From NCBI GenBank assembly GCA_026418875.1, contig JAOAAM010000708.1:1-5386 (forward strand): DNA of 5,386 nucleotides. The letters are read 5' to 3'. This document shows, in pieces, positions 1 to 5,386 of the stretch. Position 1 is the stretch's first letter; each line of letters opens with the position of its first letter. The position numbers were made by a program, and so were the translations under genes. Under the pieces are notes generated by a model. That model searched no databases and had not been told where the DNA came from. It saw nothing but the letters and a program-made list of their open reading frames with translations. The DNA is from Gemmataceae bacterium. GTDB lineage: Bacteria > Planctomycetota > Planctomycetia > Gemmatales > Gemmataceae.

Positions 1-373
1 CTCGCCGGATGACACTGCCCCGAGCCGGCACCTGCGGCACGAACCATTGCTGACAGTGCTCCGGTCCTGAGTCGAAAATGTGCATCCCCCTTGACGGGAA
101 CGGGCGTGGATTGGAAATCTCCACCTCCCACTCCGACTCGACGCCGGCAAAAATCGGACCCAGCCAGCGGCGCTTCGCTTCCAGTCGACGCAGTTGCCGG
201 CGGGCGGCCAAATCGTTCACCACGAATAGCGACAACACCAACAGTGACAGGAGGATCAGCAAATTGATCCCTTTGACCCACGCGGGGATCATCATCACCG
301 AGGCGGCGAGGACGAGGAACATGCCCTCGCGGGGCAAGCGCCGTCTCAGCCGTTGCCACAGCTTTGCAAGCAT
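1..373 (-). CDS. DUF58-type membrane protein, N-terminal part (runs off left edge)
   Basis: Only the first 124 codons are in the window; the rest lies beyond base 1. Reading from the ATG at 373, the product begins with a basic stretch (residues 7-15), then two closely spaced hydrophobic segments at about 18-33 and 36-53, then an Arg-rich turn (58-69) and a soluble, beta-rich region (72-124, including a VEISNPRPFPSRG-like strand). This is the usual N-terminus of DUF58 proteins, in which two membrane helices precede a cytoplasmic domain related to von Willebrand factor A folds. The diagnostic DUF58 core motif lies outside the window, so the call also rests on position: it directly follows moxR on the same strand with 27 bases between, the classic moxR-DUF58 order. 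A GAGGA ribosome site (382-386), 8 bases before the ATG, supports this start. The family's role is not well defined; it is thought to act with MoxR in membrane or envelope protein maturation. Confidence 0.78.
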   Translation of the reverse strand, partial: MLAKLWQRLRRRLPREGMFLVLAASVMMIPAWVKGINLLILLSLLVLSLFVVNDLAARRQLRRLEAKRRWLGPIFAGVESEWEVEISNPRPFPSRGMHIFDSGPEHCQQWFVPQVPARGSVIRR

Positions 374-381
374 CGCCCGAT

Positions 382-386
382 TCCTC
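382..386 (-). promoter_or_regulatory. Ribosome binding site of the DUF58-type gene
   Basis: The minus strand reads GAGGA here, 8 bases before the ATG at 373. It decides between two open minus-strand frames at the left edge, because the competing ATG at 401 has no such site of its own. Confidence 0.6.
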
Positions 387-400
387 GCGGGTTACGGCCA

Positions 401-1387
401 TCAGCGTGGCACAGGGATTTGCTCCACGGCGGACCGAACGATGCTCGCCGCCGGGAGTTCTCGACCTCCCTGACGCATGCCGTGGGTCAGCAGCCGATGC
501 GCTAGCACCGGTACCGCTAGACGTTTCACATCGTCGGGGATCACGTAATCTCGACCCTCCAACAAGGCCGAGGCTTGCGCCGCTCGATACAACCCAAGTG
601 CTGCCCGGGGGCTTGCCCCCAAGGCGATGTCGGCATGGCTACGCGTCGCCGAGACCACGTCGAGGATGTAGTGGGCCAAAGAATCATCCACCCGCACCCG
701 CCGAACCAGCCCCTGCAAGCGAACGACCTGCTCGGCTTGGAGTACCGGCTTCAGCCGATCGACCGGTTCCCCATCGCGATGGCTCGCCAGAATGCCCAGC
801 TCCGCCGCCCGATCCGGGTAGCCGATCTGTAATCGCATCAAAAATCGATCCAGTTGGCTTTCGGGCAGAGGGTACGTCCCTTCAAACTCGAAGGGGTTCT
901 GTGTCGCCAGCACCAGGAACGGCGAGCCAAGAGGATGCGTGACGCCGTCTACCGACACCTGCCGGTCGCTCATCGCTTCAAGGAGCGCCGATTGGGTTCG
1001 CGGCGTGGCCCGGTTGATCTCGTCTGCGAGCACCACCTGGGCGAAGATCGGTCCCGGCTGAAAAACGAACGTGCCCGTGTGCTGTTGGAATACGCTGGTG
1101 CCGATCAAGTCGCTCGGCAGCAAATCCGGCGTGAATTGGATGCGATGGAACGTGCAGTTGAGGCTCCGCGCCAACGCCTTGGCCAAGAGCGTCTTCCCGA
1201 CGCCCGGCATGTCCTCGACCAGGATGTGCCCCTCGGCCAGCACCGCGATCAGTGCCAAGCGAATCAATTCGGGTTTCCCAAGGACGACCTCTGCCATATT
1301 CTGCCGCAGACGGTCGAGGTCGGCAGCCACATCGGCAGCACTCAATTCCGCCTCCCGCATCGCCGTCGGCGCGTGGTTCTCCCGCAT
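401..1387 (-). CDS. MoxR-family AAA+ ATPase
   Basis: Complete gene, 328 aa from the ATG at 1387. It shows an AAA_3/MoxR core: Walker A PGVGKT (residues 61-66), Walker B VVLADE followed by INRA (118-127), sensor 1 TQNP (162-165), the LPESQLDRF segment (174-182) and a sensor 2 region SPRAALGL with Arg261, then the C-terminal lid. MoxR ATPases are cytoplasmic ring-forming, chaperone-like proteins that act on partner proteins carrying VWA-like domains; the specific substrate here is unknown. Length is normal for the family. An upstream in-frame ATG at 1417 would add 10 residues (338 aa), but it has no ribosome site and would leave a leader of only about 11 bases after the predicted promoter. The 1387 start has AGGGG 4 bases upstream. 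The stop is followed 27 bases later by the DUF58-type gene, so the two probably form one operon. Confidence 0.95.
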   Translation of the reverse strand: MRENHAPTAMREAELSAADVAADLDRLRQNMAEVVLGKPELIRLALIAVLAEGHILVEDMPGVGKTLLAKALARSLNCTFHRIQFTPDLLPSDLIGTSVFQQHTGTFVFQPGPIFAQVVLADEINRATPRTQSALLEAMSDRQVSVDGVTHPLGSPFLVLATQNPFEFEGTYPLPESQLDRFLMRLQIGYPDRAAELGILASHRDGEPVDRLKPVLQAEQVVRLQGLVRRVRVDDSLAHYILDVVSATRSHADIALGASPRAALGLYRAAQASALLEGRDYVIPDDVKRLAVPVLAHRLLTHGMRQGGRELPAASIVRSAVEQIPVPR

Positions 1388-1391
1388 GTTA

Positions 1392-1396
1392 CCCCT
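1392..1396 (-). promoter_or_regulatory. Ribosome binding site favouring the inner moxR start
   Basis: The minus strand reads AGGGG 4 bases before the ATG at 1387. The spacing is a little short, but the alternative ATG at 1417 has no purine-rich site at all. Confidence 0.5.
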
Positions 1397-1434
1397 ATCT
1401 GCGATCGAGATGAGCATCGAACAATAACGCGAAC

Positions 1435-1463
1435 ATTGTAGACCGGCGGTCCCGCCGTGTCAT
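1435..1463 (-). promoter_or_regulatory. Sigma70-like promoter of the moxR-DUF58 operon
   Basis: On the minus strand ATGACA (1463-1458) and TACAAT (1440-1435) are separated by exactly 17 bases. Each hexamer matches its consensus (TTGACA, TATAAT) at 5 of 6 positions. Transcription would begin near 1428, giving a leader of about 41 bases before the ATG at 1387, which contains the AGGGG site. The position and orientation fit moxR. That the cell's housekeeping sigma factor uses it is inferred from consensus only. Confidence 0.6.
1444..1457. repeat. Inverted repeat inside the moxR promoter spacer (possible operator)
   Basis: CGGCGG (1444-1449) and CCGCCG (1452-1457) are perfect inverted copies separated by two bases. 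The palindrome lies wholly between the predicted -35 and -10 hexamers of the leftward promoter, where a bound regulator would control RNA polymerase access. Short GC palindromes are frequent by chance in GC-rich DNA, so the operator role is a suggestion. Confidence 0.4.
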
Positions 1464-1549
1464 TCAGGATTTTCTCACAGGAGAGCAATTCGGCCCGACA
1501 TCCAGCGCGATACACTAGCGAGAACGAAGCCCCGGCCCCCGAAGTATCT

Positions 1550-1610
1550 GGCCTGGGTCTCGCGGTGAGTTGGCTTCGGACCTATGGGTGCCGGGCCTTG
1601 GTCTCGCAGT
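1550..1610. repeat. Imperfect direct repeat in the trpE leader
   Basis: Two 17-base copies, GGCCTGGGTCTCGCGGT (1550-1566) and GGCCTTGGTCTCGCAGT (1594-1610), match at 15 of 17 positions with a 44-base offset. Both lie upstream of the favoured TTG start at 1647. In addition, 1550-1556 can pair as RNA with 1591-1597 (7 pairs including one G-U) around a 34-base loop. It may be a regulator site or leader structure, or chance. Confidence 0.4.
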
Positions 1611-1633
1611 CCGCCGTCGGTTCGCCATCATTT

Positions 1634-1638
1634 GGGAG
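1634..1638 (+). promoter_or_regulatory. Ribosome binding site deciding the trpE start
   Basis: GGGAG lies 8 bases before the TTG at 1647. The alternative ATG at 1584 has only a weak GGTGAG 14 bases upstream, which is too far. Confidence 0.55.
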
Positions 1639-1646
1639 TTCCTCGG

Positions 1647-3140
1647 TTGCGCCATCGACCTTCGTTCTCTGAGTTTCGACAACTCGCCGACCACGCCACG
1701 TTGGTCCCCGTCTTCCGTCAGTTGCTCAACGACTCGCTGACTCCAGTCACCGCCTTCTGCAAAATCCAGCAGGACGATTGGTCCTTTTTGTTCGAGAGTG
1801 TCGTCGGCGGCGAAAAGATCGGGCGCTATAGCTTCCTCGGCTCCGGACCTTTCCTGAAATTCGAGGCCTTCGATCGCCAGTGCCTTTGGCGCGAACCCGG
1901 CCGACGCGATCCAATCACGCTCGAACACCCCGACCCGCTCCGCCTCCTCGAAGACCGCTTGCAGCGATTCCGCTGCCCCCAAGTCCGAGGGCTGCCTCGG
2001 TTCTGCGGCGGCGCTGTCGGTTATCTCGCTTATGACACCGTTCGCTATGTCGAAAACTTGCCTCACGCTCCGCCCGACGACCGCAACCTGCCCGACCTGG
2101 CCTTCGCCTTCTACGACCAAATGGTGATTTTCGATCATATCAACAAAACCCTTGCAGCGGTGGCCCATGCACATATCGATCCCGCGGATCTCGAGGGTTG
2201 CTACCGTAGGGCCTGTGATCGGGTCGATCGATTGGTCGAAAAACTCCAGCAGAACGCCGCTGACATCCAATTGACCGACATCGAAGTCCCCGAGGGCGAC
2301 CCGAAGGTCCCATTTCAATCCAATTTCACCCAGGAGCAATTCGAGGCAGCTGTCGAGAAATGCCGAGAGTACATTCGGGCCGGCGATATTTTCCAGGTGG
2401 TCCTGAGTCAACGCTTGCAGACGGAGACCAAGGCCCGGCCTTTTGACATCTACCGAACCCTGCGCGTCGTGAATCCCAGCCCGTTCATGTTCTACCTGCG
2501 GCATGGTTCAACGACGCTGATTGGGGCGTCGCCGGAGATCATGGTCCGAGTCGAGGGCGACCGGGTGATGACACGGCCGCTCGCCGGCACCCGGCGTCGT
2601 GGCCGCACGGACGAGGAAGATGCCCGACTTGCCGCCGAACTTCTCGCGGACCCCAAAGAACGCGCCGAACATATCATGTTGGTCGACCTCGGGCGAAACG
2701 ATATCGGCCGCATCTCGCGCTACGGGACGGTCGAGTTGGCCGATCTGCTGACGGTGGAGCGATACAGCCATGTCATGCACCTCAGCAGCACCGTGACGGG
2801 CCGGCTGCGCGAAGGGCTGACCGCGTTCGACGCCCTGCGTGCCTGCCTGCCCGCCGGTACCCTCAGCGGTGCCCCCAAGGTGCGAGCCATGCAAATTATT
2901 GACGAACTCGAGCCGCATCGTCGCGGACCATATGGGGGAGCCGTCGGGTATGTTGATTTCACCGGCAATATGGACACTTGCATTGCCCTGCGCACCATGG
3001 TTTTGAAGGGGCAGACGGCTTATATCCAAGCGGGCGCGGGGATCGTACTCGACAGTGACCCTGCCTCGGAATGGCGCGAGACGATGAACAAAGCACGAGC
3101 TTTGTTACGCGCTTTGGAGATGGCAGAATCTCAACTATGA
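1647..3140 (+). CDS. trpE: Anthranilate synthase component I
   Basis: TrpE converts chorismate to anthranilate, the first committed step of tryptophan synthesis, using ammonia supplied by the glutaminase subunit TrpG. From the TTG at 1647 the protein has 497 aa, normal for the family. The N-terminal regulatory domain shows the tryptophan-binding LFES (48-51) and GRYSFLG (59-65). The C-terminal chorismate-binding domain carries GDIFQVVLSQR (246-256), NPSPFMF (276-282, Phe where E. coli has Tyr in the feedback site), GASPEIM (293-299), TRPLAGT (309-315), LVDLGRND (345-352), a HVMHL segment with the likely catalytic His378, and PAGTLSGAPK (402-411). PAGT rather than the PabB-type signature, plus the Trp site, argues for TrpE over aminodeoxychorismate synthase. 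The in-frame ATG at 1584 would give 518 aa with a Pro/Arg/Ser-rich tail unlike TrpE; MRHRPSFSEF at the TTG looks natural. No trpG follows. Confidence 0.94.
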   Translation: MRHRPSFSEFRQLADHATLVPVFRQLLNDSLTPVTAFCKIQQDDWSFLFESVVGGEKIGRYSFLGSGPFLKFEAFDRQCLWREPGRRDPITLEHPDPLRLLEDRLQRFRCPQVRGLPRFCGGAVGYLAYDTVRYVENLPHAPPDDRNLPDLAFAFYDQMVIFDHINKTLAAVAHAHIDPADLEGCYRRACDRVDRLVEKLQQNAADIQLTDIEVPEGDPKVPFQSNFTQEQFEAAVEKCREYIRAGDIFQVVLSQRLQTETKARPFDIYRTLRVVNPSPFMFYLRHGSTTLIGASPEIMVRVEGDRVMTRPLAGTRRRGRTDEEDARLAAELLADPKERAEHIMLVDLGRNDIGRISRYGTVELADLLTVERYSHVMHLSSTVTGRLREGLTAFDALRACLPAGTLSGAPKVRAMQIIDELEPHRRGPYGGAVGYVDFTGNMDTCIALRTMVLKGQTAYIQAGAGIVLDSDPASEWRETMNKARALLRALEMAESQL

Positions 3141-3229
3141 TCCGACGGCGCGCGACTTTCCGCACTTGCATGGCTGGGTTGATGATGATTGACGCCTTTG
3201 TGGTTCACGTCAGCCGGAGGAGGCCGTAA
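3137..3229 (+). CDS. Possible 30-aa ORF bridging trpE and the DUF1559 gene
   Basis: An ATG at 3137 overlaps the trpE stop (ATGA, 3137-3140), and its TAA (3227-3229) overlaps the next gene's start (TAATG, 3227-3231). The product would be 30 aa: basic at both ends (RRR near residues 3-5 and 27-29) with a hydrophobic middle (residues 12-23, three Met). I recognise no family. There is no ribosome site at the usual distance; translation would depend on coupling to trpE. The last codons contain the GGAGGAGG site of the DUF1559 gene, so a ribosome passing here could keep that site unfolded. The frame could equally be a chance opening in an 88-base spacer, so confidence is low. Confidence 0.25.
   Translation: MIRRRATFRTCMAGLMMIDAFVVHVSRRRP
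3216..3223 (+). promoter_or_regulatory. Strong Shine-Dalgarno site of the DUF1559 gene
   Basis: GGAGGAGG ends 5 bases before the ATG at 3229. It is the strongest ribosome site in the window and suggests efficient translation of the pseudopilin-like gene. Confidence 0.75.
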
Positions 3230-4122
3230 TGCGTCCGCGTCAGCCGAAATATCGAGGTTTCACCCTGATCGAATTGTTAGTCGTCATTGCCATCATCGCG
3301 GTGCTCATCTCTCTGCTTTTGCCTGCCGTCCAGAAAGTGCGTTCGGCGGCGGCACGAATCCAATGTGCGAATAACATGAAGCAGTTCGGCCTGGCGTTGC
3401 ATCATCATCACGATGTTCACGGGACGATCCCCCCCGGCGTTCGCTTCCATCCGCCCGTGCGATCTTGGGTCCCTGACATTCTGCCGTTCATCGAACAACA
3501 AAATATCCCCTATCAGCTCGCATTGGATTGGGACCATCCCGCCAATCGCCCGGCGATTCAAACTCAGATCAAGATCTTTCTGTGCCCGGCGGCGCCGCGG
3601 GCCGAGCCGGTGGACACCTACACGAATTCCTACCGTGGTGCGGTGGGAGACTATACCGCCACACATGGTGTCAATGCGGGCTACTGCCACCTTGTCGGTT
3701 GGCCTGTCATCCAACCGGAAGATTGGAACGGTGTGCTCGTGTATTACGGCGTTCGACTGACCGATATTTTGGATGGCACCTCCCAGACGTTCATGTTGGT
3801 CGAGGATGCTGGTCGGCCCGAACTTTGGCGAATGGGTCGACGTGCCTCCGGTGGCGCTTCCAGCGGCGCCTGGGCCGACCCGCACTTTGAACTTGCCCTC
3901 GATGGTTCGGATCGTCTCACGACCGGGCAGGGCCAAGGCTTGGGCGATTGTGTTATGAATTGCACCAACGATAACGAAGTCTACTCATTCCATCCCGGCG
4001 GATGCAACATGCTTTTCGCGGATGGGAGTGTCCATTTCATCCGAGATAATATCTCGAATGTGACCTTTGCCGCCCTGACGACTCGAGCTGGCGGTGAGGT
4101 GATCTCCTCCAGCGATTGGTAA
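3229..4122 (+). CDS. DUF1559 family protein with prepilin-type N-terminus and H-X9-DG motif
   Basis: 297 aa. After a short basic leader (residues 1-9) comes a type IV prepilin-like signal: Gly10 before FTLIE, with Glu15 at the +5 position of the mature protein, and one hydrophobic helix (11-31). A prepilin peptidase would cut after Gly10 and methylate Phe11. The helix is followed by the DUF1559 (SBP_bac_10) signature around [10 protein letters not shown] (43-52) and GTIPPG, a FLCP segment (Cys119), [10 protein letters not shown], and near the C-terminus the H-X9-DG motif (His255 to Asp265-Gly266) typical of this planctomycete family. Cysteines at 46, 119, 153, 241, 245 and 259 could form disulfides outside the cytoplasm. 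The family resembles type II secretion pseudopilins, but its actual role is unknown; planctomycetes usually carry many paralogues. It lies 88 bases after trpE and 30 before the hydrolase gene. Confidence 0.95.
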   Translation: MRPRQPKYRGFTLIELLVVIAIIAVLISLLLPAVQKVRSAAARIQCANNMKQFGLALHHHHDVHGTIPPGVRFHPPVRSWVPDILPFIEQQNIPYQLALDWDHPANRPAIQTQIKIFLCPAAPRAEPVDTYTNSYRGAVGDYTATHGVNAGYCHLVGWPVIQPEDWNGVLVYYGVRLTDILDGTSQTFMLVEDAGRPELWRMGRRASGGASSGAWADPHFELALDGSDRLTTGQGQGLGDCVMNCTNDNEVYSFHPGGCNMLFADGSVHFIRDNISNVTFAALTTRAGGEVISSSDW

Positions 4123-4140
4123 GCTGGGATCGAACACGGA

Positions 4141-4146
4141 AGGGGG
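4141..4146 (+). promoter_or_regulatory. Ribosome binding site of the glycoside hydrolase gene
   Basis: AGGGGG ends 6 bases before the ATG at 4153. Together with the signal peptide that begins at this ATG, it fixes the start of a gene whose end is outside the window. Confidence 0.65.
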
Positions 4147-4152
4147 CTGCCC

Positions 4153-5386
4153 ATGCGCTCGATCGTCTTTTGTTCTCTCCTCGCTGTCGCCATGACCTTG
4201 GCCGATCGCGCGACGGCCCAAGTGCTCAACCAACGGCAATTGCTGGAGCAGGAGACATTCTGGGACAACCGGGATTGGGACTGGTATCAGCGAATGATTC
4301 CTTTTTTTGAATGCCCGAACCGGGACATTCAGACGACCTACTACTATCGCTGGGAGCTACTGACCAAACATTTGACCTATGGTTCACCCAAGTCCGGCTA
4401 CACGTTCACGGAGTTTATCGACCGCCCGTTCTGGTCGGGAACCTATGGTGCGATCAGTTGTCCTGCCGGCCACCAATTGTACGAGGCACGTTGGCTTCGG
4501 GAGCCAGACATCGCCGAAGATTTTGGACGCTATTGGTTCACCGTGCCCGGGGCTGAGCCGCGGCGTTACAGTACTTGGCTCGCCGATGCGATTTGGGCCG
4601 CGCACCTGGTTCATCCGAATGAACGACACATTCGTGACCTGCTTCCGAAACTCGTCGAAAACTATGAGGCATGGGAAAAATCGCATTTTGTTTCAGAAAT
4701 AGGATTGTTCTGGCAGACTGGGCACGACGACGGGATGGAGATCAACATCAACAGTCGGCAAACGCCGGATCGAGTACGTGGTGCGCCCGGGTATCGGCCG
4801 ACCTTGAATAGTTATCTCTACGCCGATGCCCTGGCAATCGCTCGGATCGCTGATCGTTTGGGCGATCAGGATTTATCTCGCCGGTACCGAACCAAGGCAG
4901 AGCAAATCAAAGATCAAATCCAGAAGAGGCTCTGGGATCCGAAGAGGGAATTCTTCTTCCACATGGCGAAGCAGGATGAGACGTTGGATGGCCATACGGT
5001 CAAGGCGCTCAGTTTAACTTATCAGACGGGAAAATTTGCGGGCAGCCCGTTTGGTCGTGAGCAAATTGGATTTGTGCCTTGGCAATTCCGAATCCCCGAC
5101 CGACAGTATTTGTCGGCTTGGAAGTTTTTGATGGACCCGAAGCGTTTCTTCGCGGCTTTCGGTCCGACGACGGTGGAGCGGCAAGACCCGCTGTTTGAAA
5201 TCTCGAAGCGATGTTGTGTCTGGAGCGGTAATTCGTGGCCCTACGCCACGACTCAGACGCTCAAGGCGTTGGCCAACATTCTGCAATTCGAGGAGCAGCA
5301 ATTCGTCACGAAAAACGACTATCTGAAAATGCTGGACATCTATTCTCGAACCCATCGGAAGAATGGTGCACCCTACATTGCGGAGG
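4153..5386 (+). CDS. Secreted MGH1/GH63-like glycoside hydrolase, N-terminal part (runs off right edge)
   Basis: 411 codons are visible, with no stop before the edge. Residues 1-22 form a signal peptide (hydrophobic 4-17, then ATA before Gln23 as a type I cleavage site), so the enzyme should be exported. The rest reads as an (alpha/alpha)6-barrel hydrolase of the mannosylglycerate-hydrolase/GH63-like group: YYYRWE (63-68), TFTEF...FWSG (84-96), CPAGHQLYEARW, then TGHDDGME (189-196), whose first Asp (192) aligns by motif with the general acid of GH63-like enzymes. WSGNSWPYATTQ (357-368) is the late aromatic segment. The last complete codon, Glu411 in PYIAE, is probably the catalytic base. The family hydrolyses alpha-linked sugars; the substrate here cannot be told, and trehalase-like or rhamnosidase-like enzymes with the same fold are alternatives. 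The gene starts 30 bases after the DUF1559 stop and is probably co-transcribed. A T7 run (4302-4308, encoding Phe-Phe) keeps the frame. Confidence 0.85.
   Translation, partial: MRSIVFCSLLAVAMTLADRATAQVLNQRQLLEQETFWDNRDWDWYQRMIPFFECPNRDIQTTYYYRWELLTKHLTYGSPKSGYTFTEFIDRPFWSGTYGAISCPAGHQLYEARWLREPDIAEDFGRYWFTVPGAEPRRYSTWLADAIWAAHLVHPNERHIRDLLPKLVENYEAWEKSHFVSEIGLFWQTGHDDGMEININSRQTPDRVRGAPGYRPTLNSYLYADALAIARIADRLGDQDLSRRYRTKAEQIKDQIQKRLWDPKREFFFHMAKQDETLDGHTVKALSLTYQTGKFAGSPFGREQIGFVPWQFRIPDRQYLSAWKFLMDPKRFFAAFGPTTVERQDPLFEISKRCCVWSGNSWPYATTQTLKALANILQFEEQQFVTKNDYLKMLDIYSRTHRKNGAPYIAE

Larger units (their letters stand above)
1388..1646. other. Divergent intergenic region between moxR and trpE
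   Basis: These 259 bases separate the leftward moxR operon from the rightward trpE block. They hold the moxR promoter with its palindrome and an imperfect direct repeat close to trpE. For the rightward direction the best -10-like hexamer is TACACT (1511-1516), but the matching -35 position (1489-1494, TTCGGC) is poor, so the trpE promoter is not convincingly located. An open frame from a GTG at 1457 to 1672 has no ribosome site and only one Trp codon, so it does not look like a trp attenuator peptide. Confidence 0.6.

Noticed and set aside
1..401. A second open minus-strand frame from the ATG at 401, overlapping the moxR stop as TGATG
   Set aside because: It has no ribosome site of its own, and its product is Arg/Gly/Ala-rich with no membrane segments. 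The frame from 373 has GAGGA, two hydrophobic helices and the expected DUF58-type N-terminus.
854..1441. 195-codon plus-strand frame opposite moxR
   Set aside because: It covers the Walker A and B coding region on the other strand; the product is Arg/Gln-rich without recognisable domains.
1457..1672. GTG-started frame as a possible trp leader peptide
   Set aside because: It has only one Trp codon, no ribosome site and no terminator/antiterminator hairpin pair, and it runs past the trpE start instead of ending before it.
1515..2504. 329-codon open frame antisense to trpE
   Set aside because: It lies entirely opposite strongly conserved trpE and its leader. Its product shows no recognisable motif, and long antisense frames are common in GC-rich genes.
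3141..3228. Possible terminator between trpE and the DUF1559 gene
   Set aside because: Only a 5-bp pairing (3172-3176 with 3211-3215) around a long loop is present, with no following T run.
3277..3936. 219-codon open frame antisense to the DUF1559 gene
   Set aside because: It is a mirror of a well-supported coding frame, rich in Arg, Gly and His, with no motif or ribosome site seen.
4302..4308. T7 run in the hydrolase gene as a programmed frameshift site
   Set aside because: The frame is intact through the run, encoding Phe-Phe in a conserved-looking segment, and there is no sensible product in the shifted frames.

Overview
The window looks like a piece of a planctomycete chromosome. The strongest pointer is the gene at 3229-4122, a DUF1559 protein with a prepilin-type N-terminus and a C-terminal H-X9-DG motif, a family greatly expanded in Planctomycetota. 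GC-rich codon use and the secreted (alpha/alpha)6-type glycoside hydrolase next to it fit. A placement near Gemmata-like genera is only a guess. No mobile element, CRISPR array, tRNA or rRNA was seen.

Layout. The left part is read on the minus strand: a MoxR-type AAA+ ATPase gene (401-1387) followed 27 bases downstream by the start of a DUF58-type membrane protein gene that runs off the left edge (1-373). The pair is transcribed leftward, probably from a near-consensus sigma70-like promoter at 1435-1463 whose spacer carries a 6+2+6 inverted repeat. About 260 bases separate this operon from the divergent right-hand block. This gap also holds an imperfect direct repeat 5' of trpE.

The right part is read on the plus strand: trpE (anthranilate synthase component I, most likely from a TTG start at 1647), a possible 30-codon ORF that exactly bridges the gap (3137-3229), the DUF1559 pseudopilin-like gene (3229-4122), and a secreted MGH1/GH63-like glycoside hydrolase that runs off the right edge (4153-5386). 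Gaps are short (88 and 30 bases) and no terminator hairpin is visible between the genes, so co-transcription is plausible.

How they work together. MoxR and DUF58 proteins form a conserved chaperone-like/membrane partner pair. TrpE starts tryptophan synthesis, but no trpG or other trp gene follows, so the pathway appears dispersed. The DUF1559 protein and the glycoside hydrolase are both predicted to leave the cytoplasm. Their link to trpE may be nothing more than shared transcription. No clearly new biological system is visible. The less explained signals are the palindrome inside the moxR promoter, the repeat in the trpE leader and the bridging mini-ORF.
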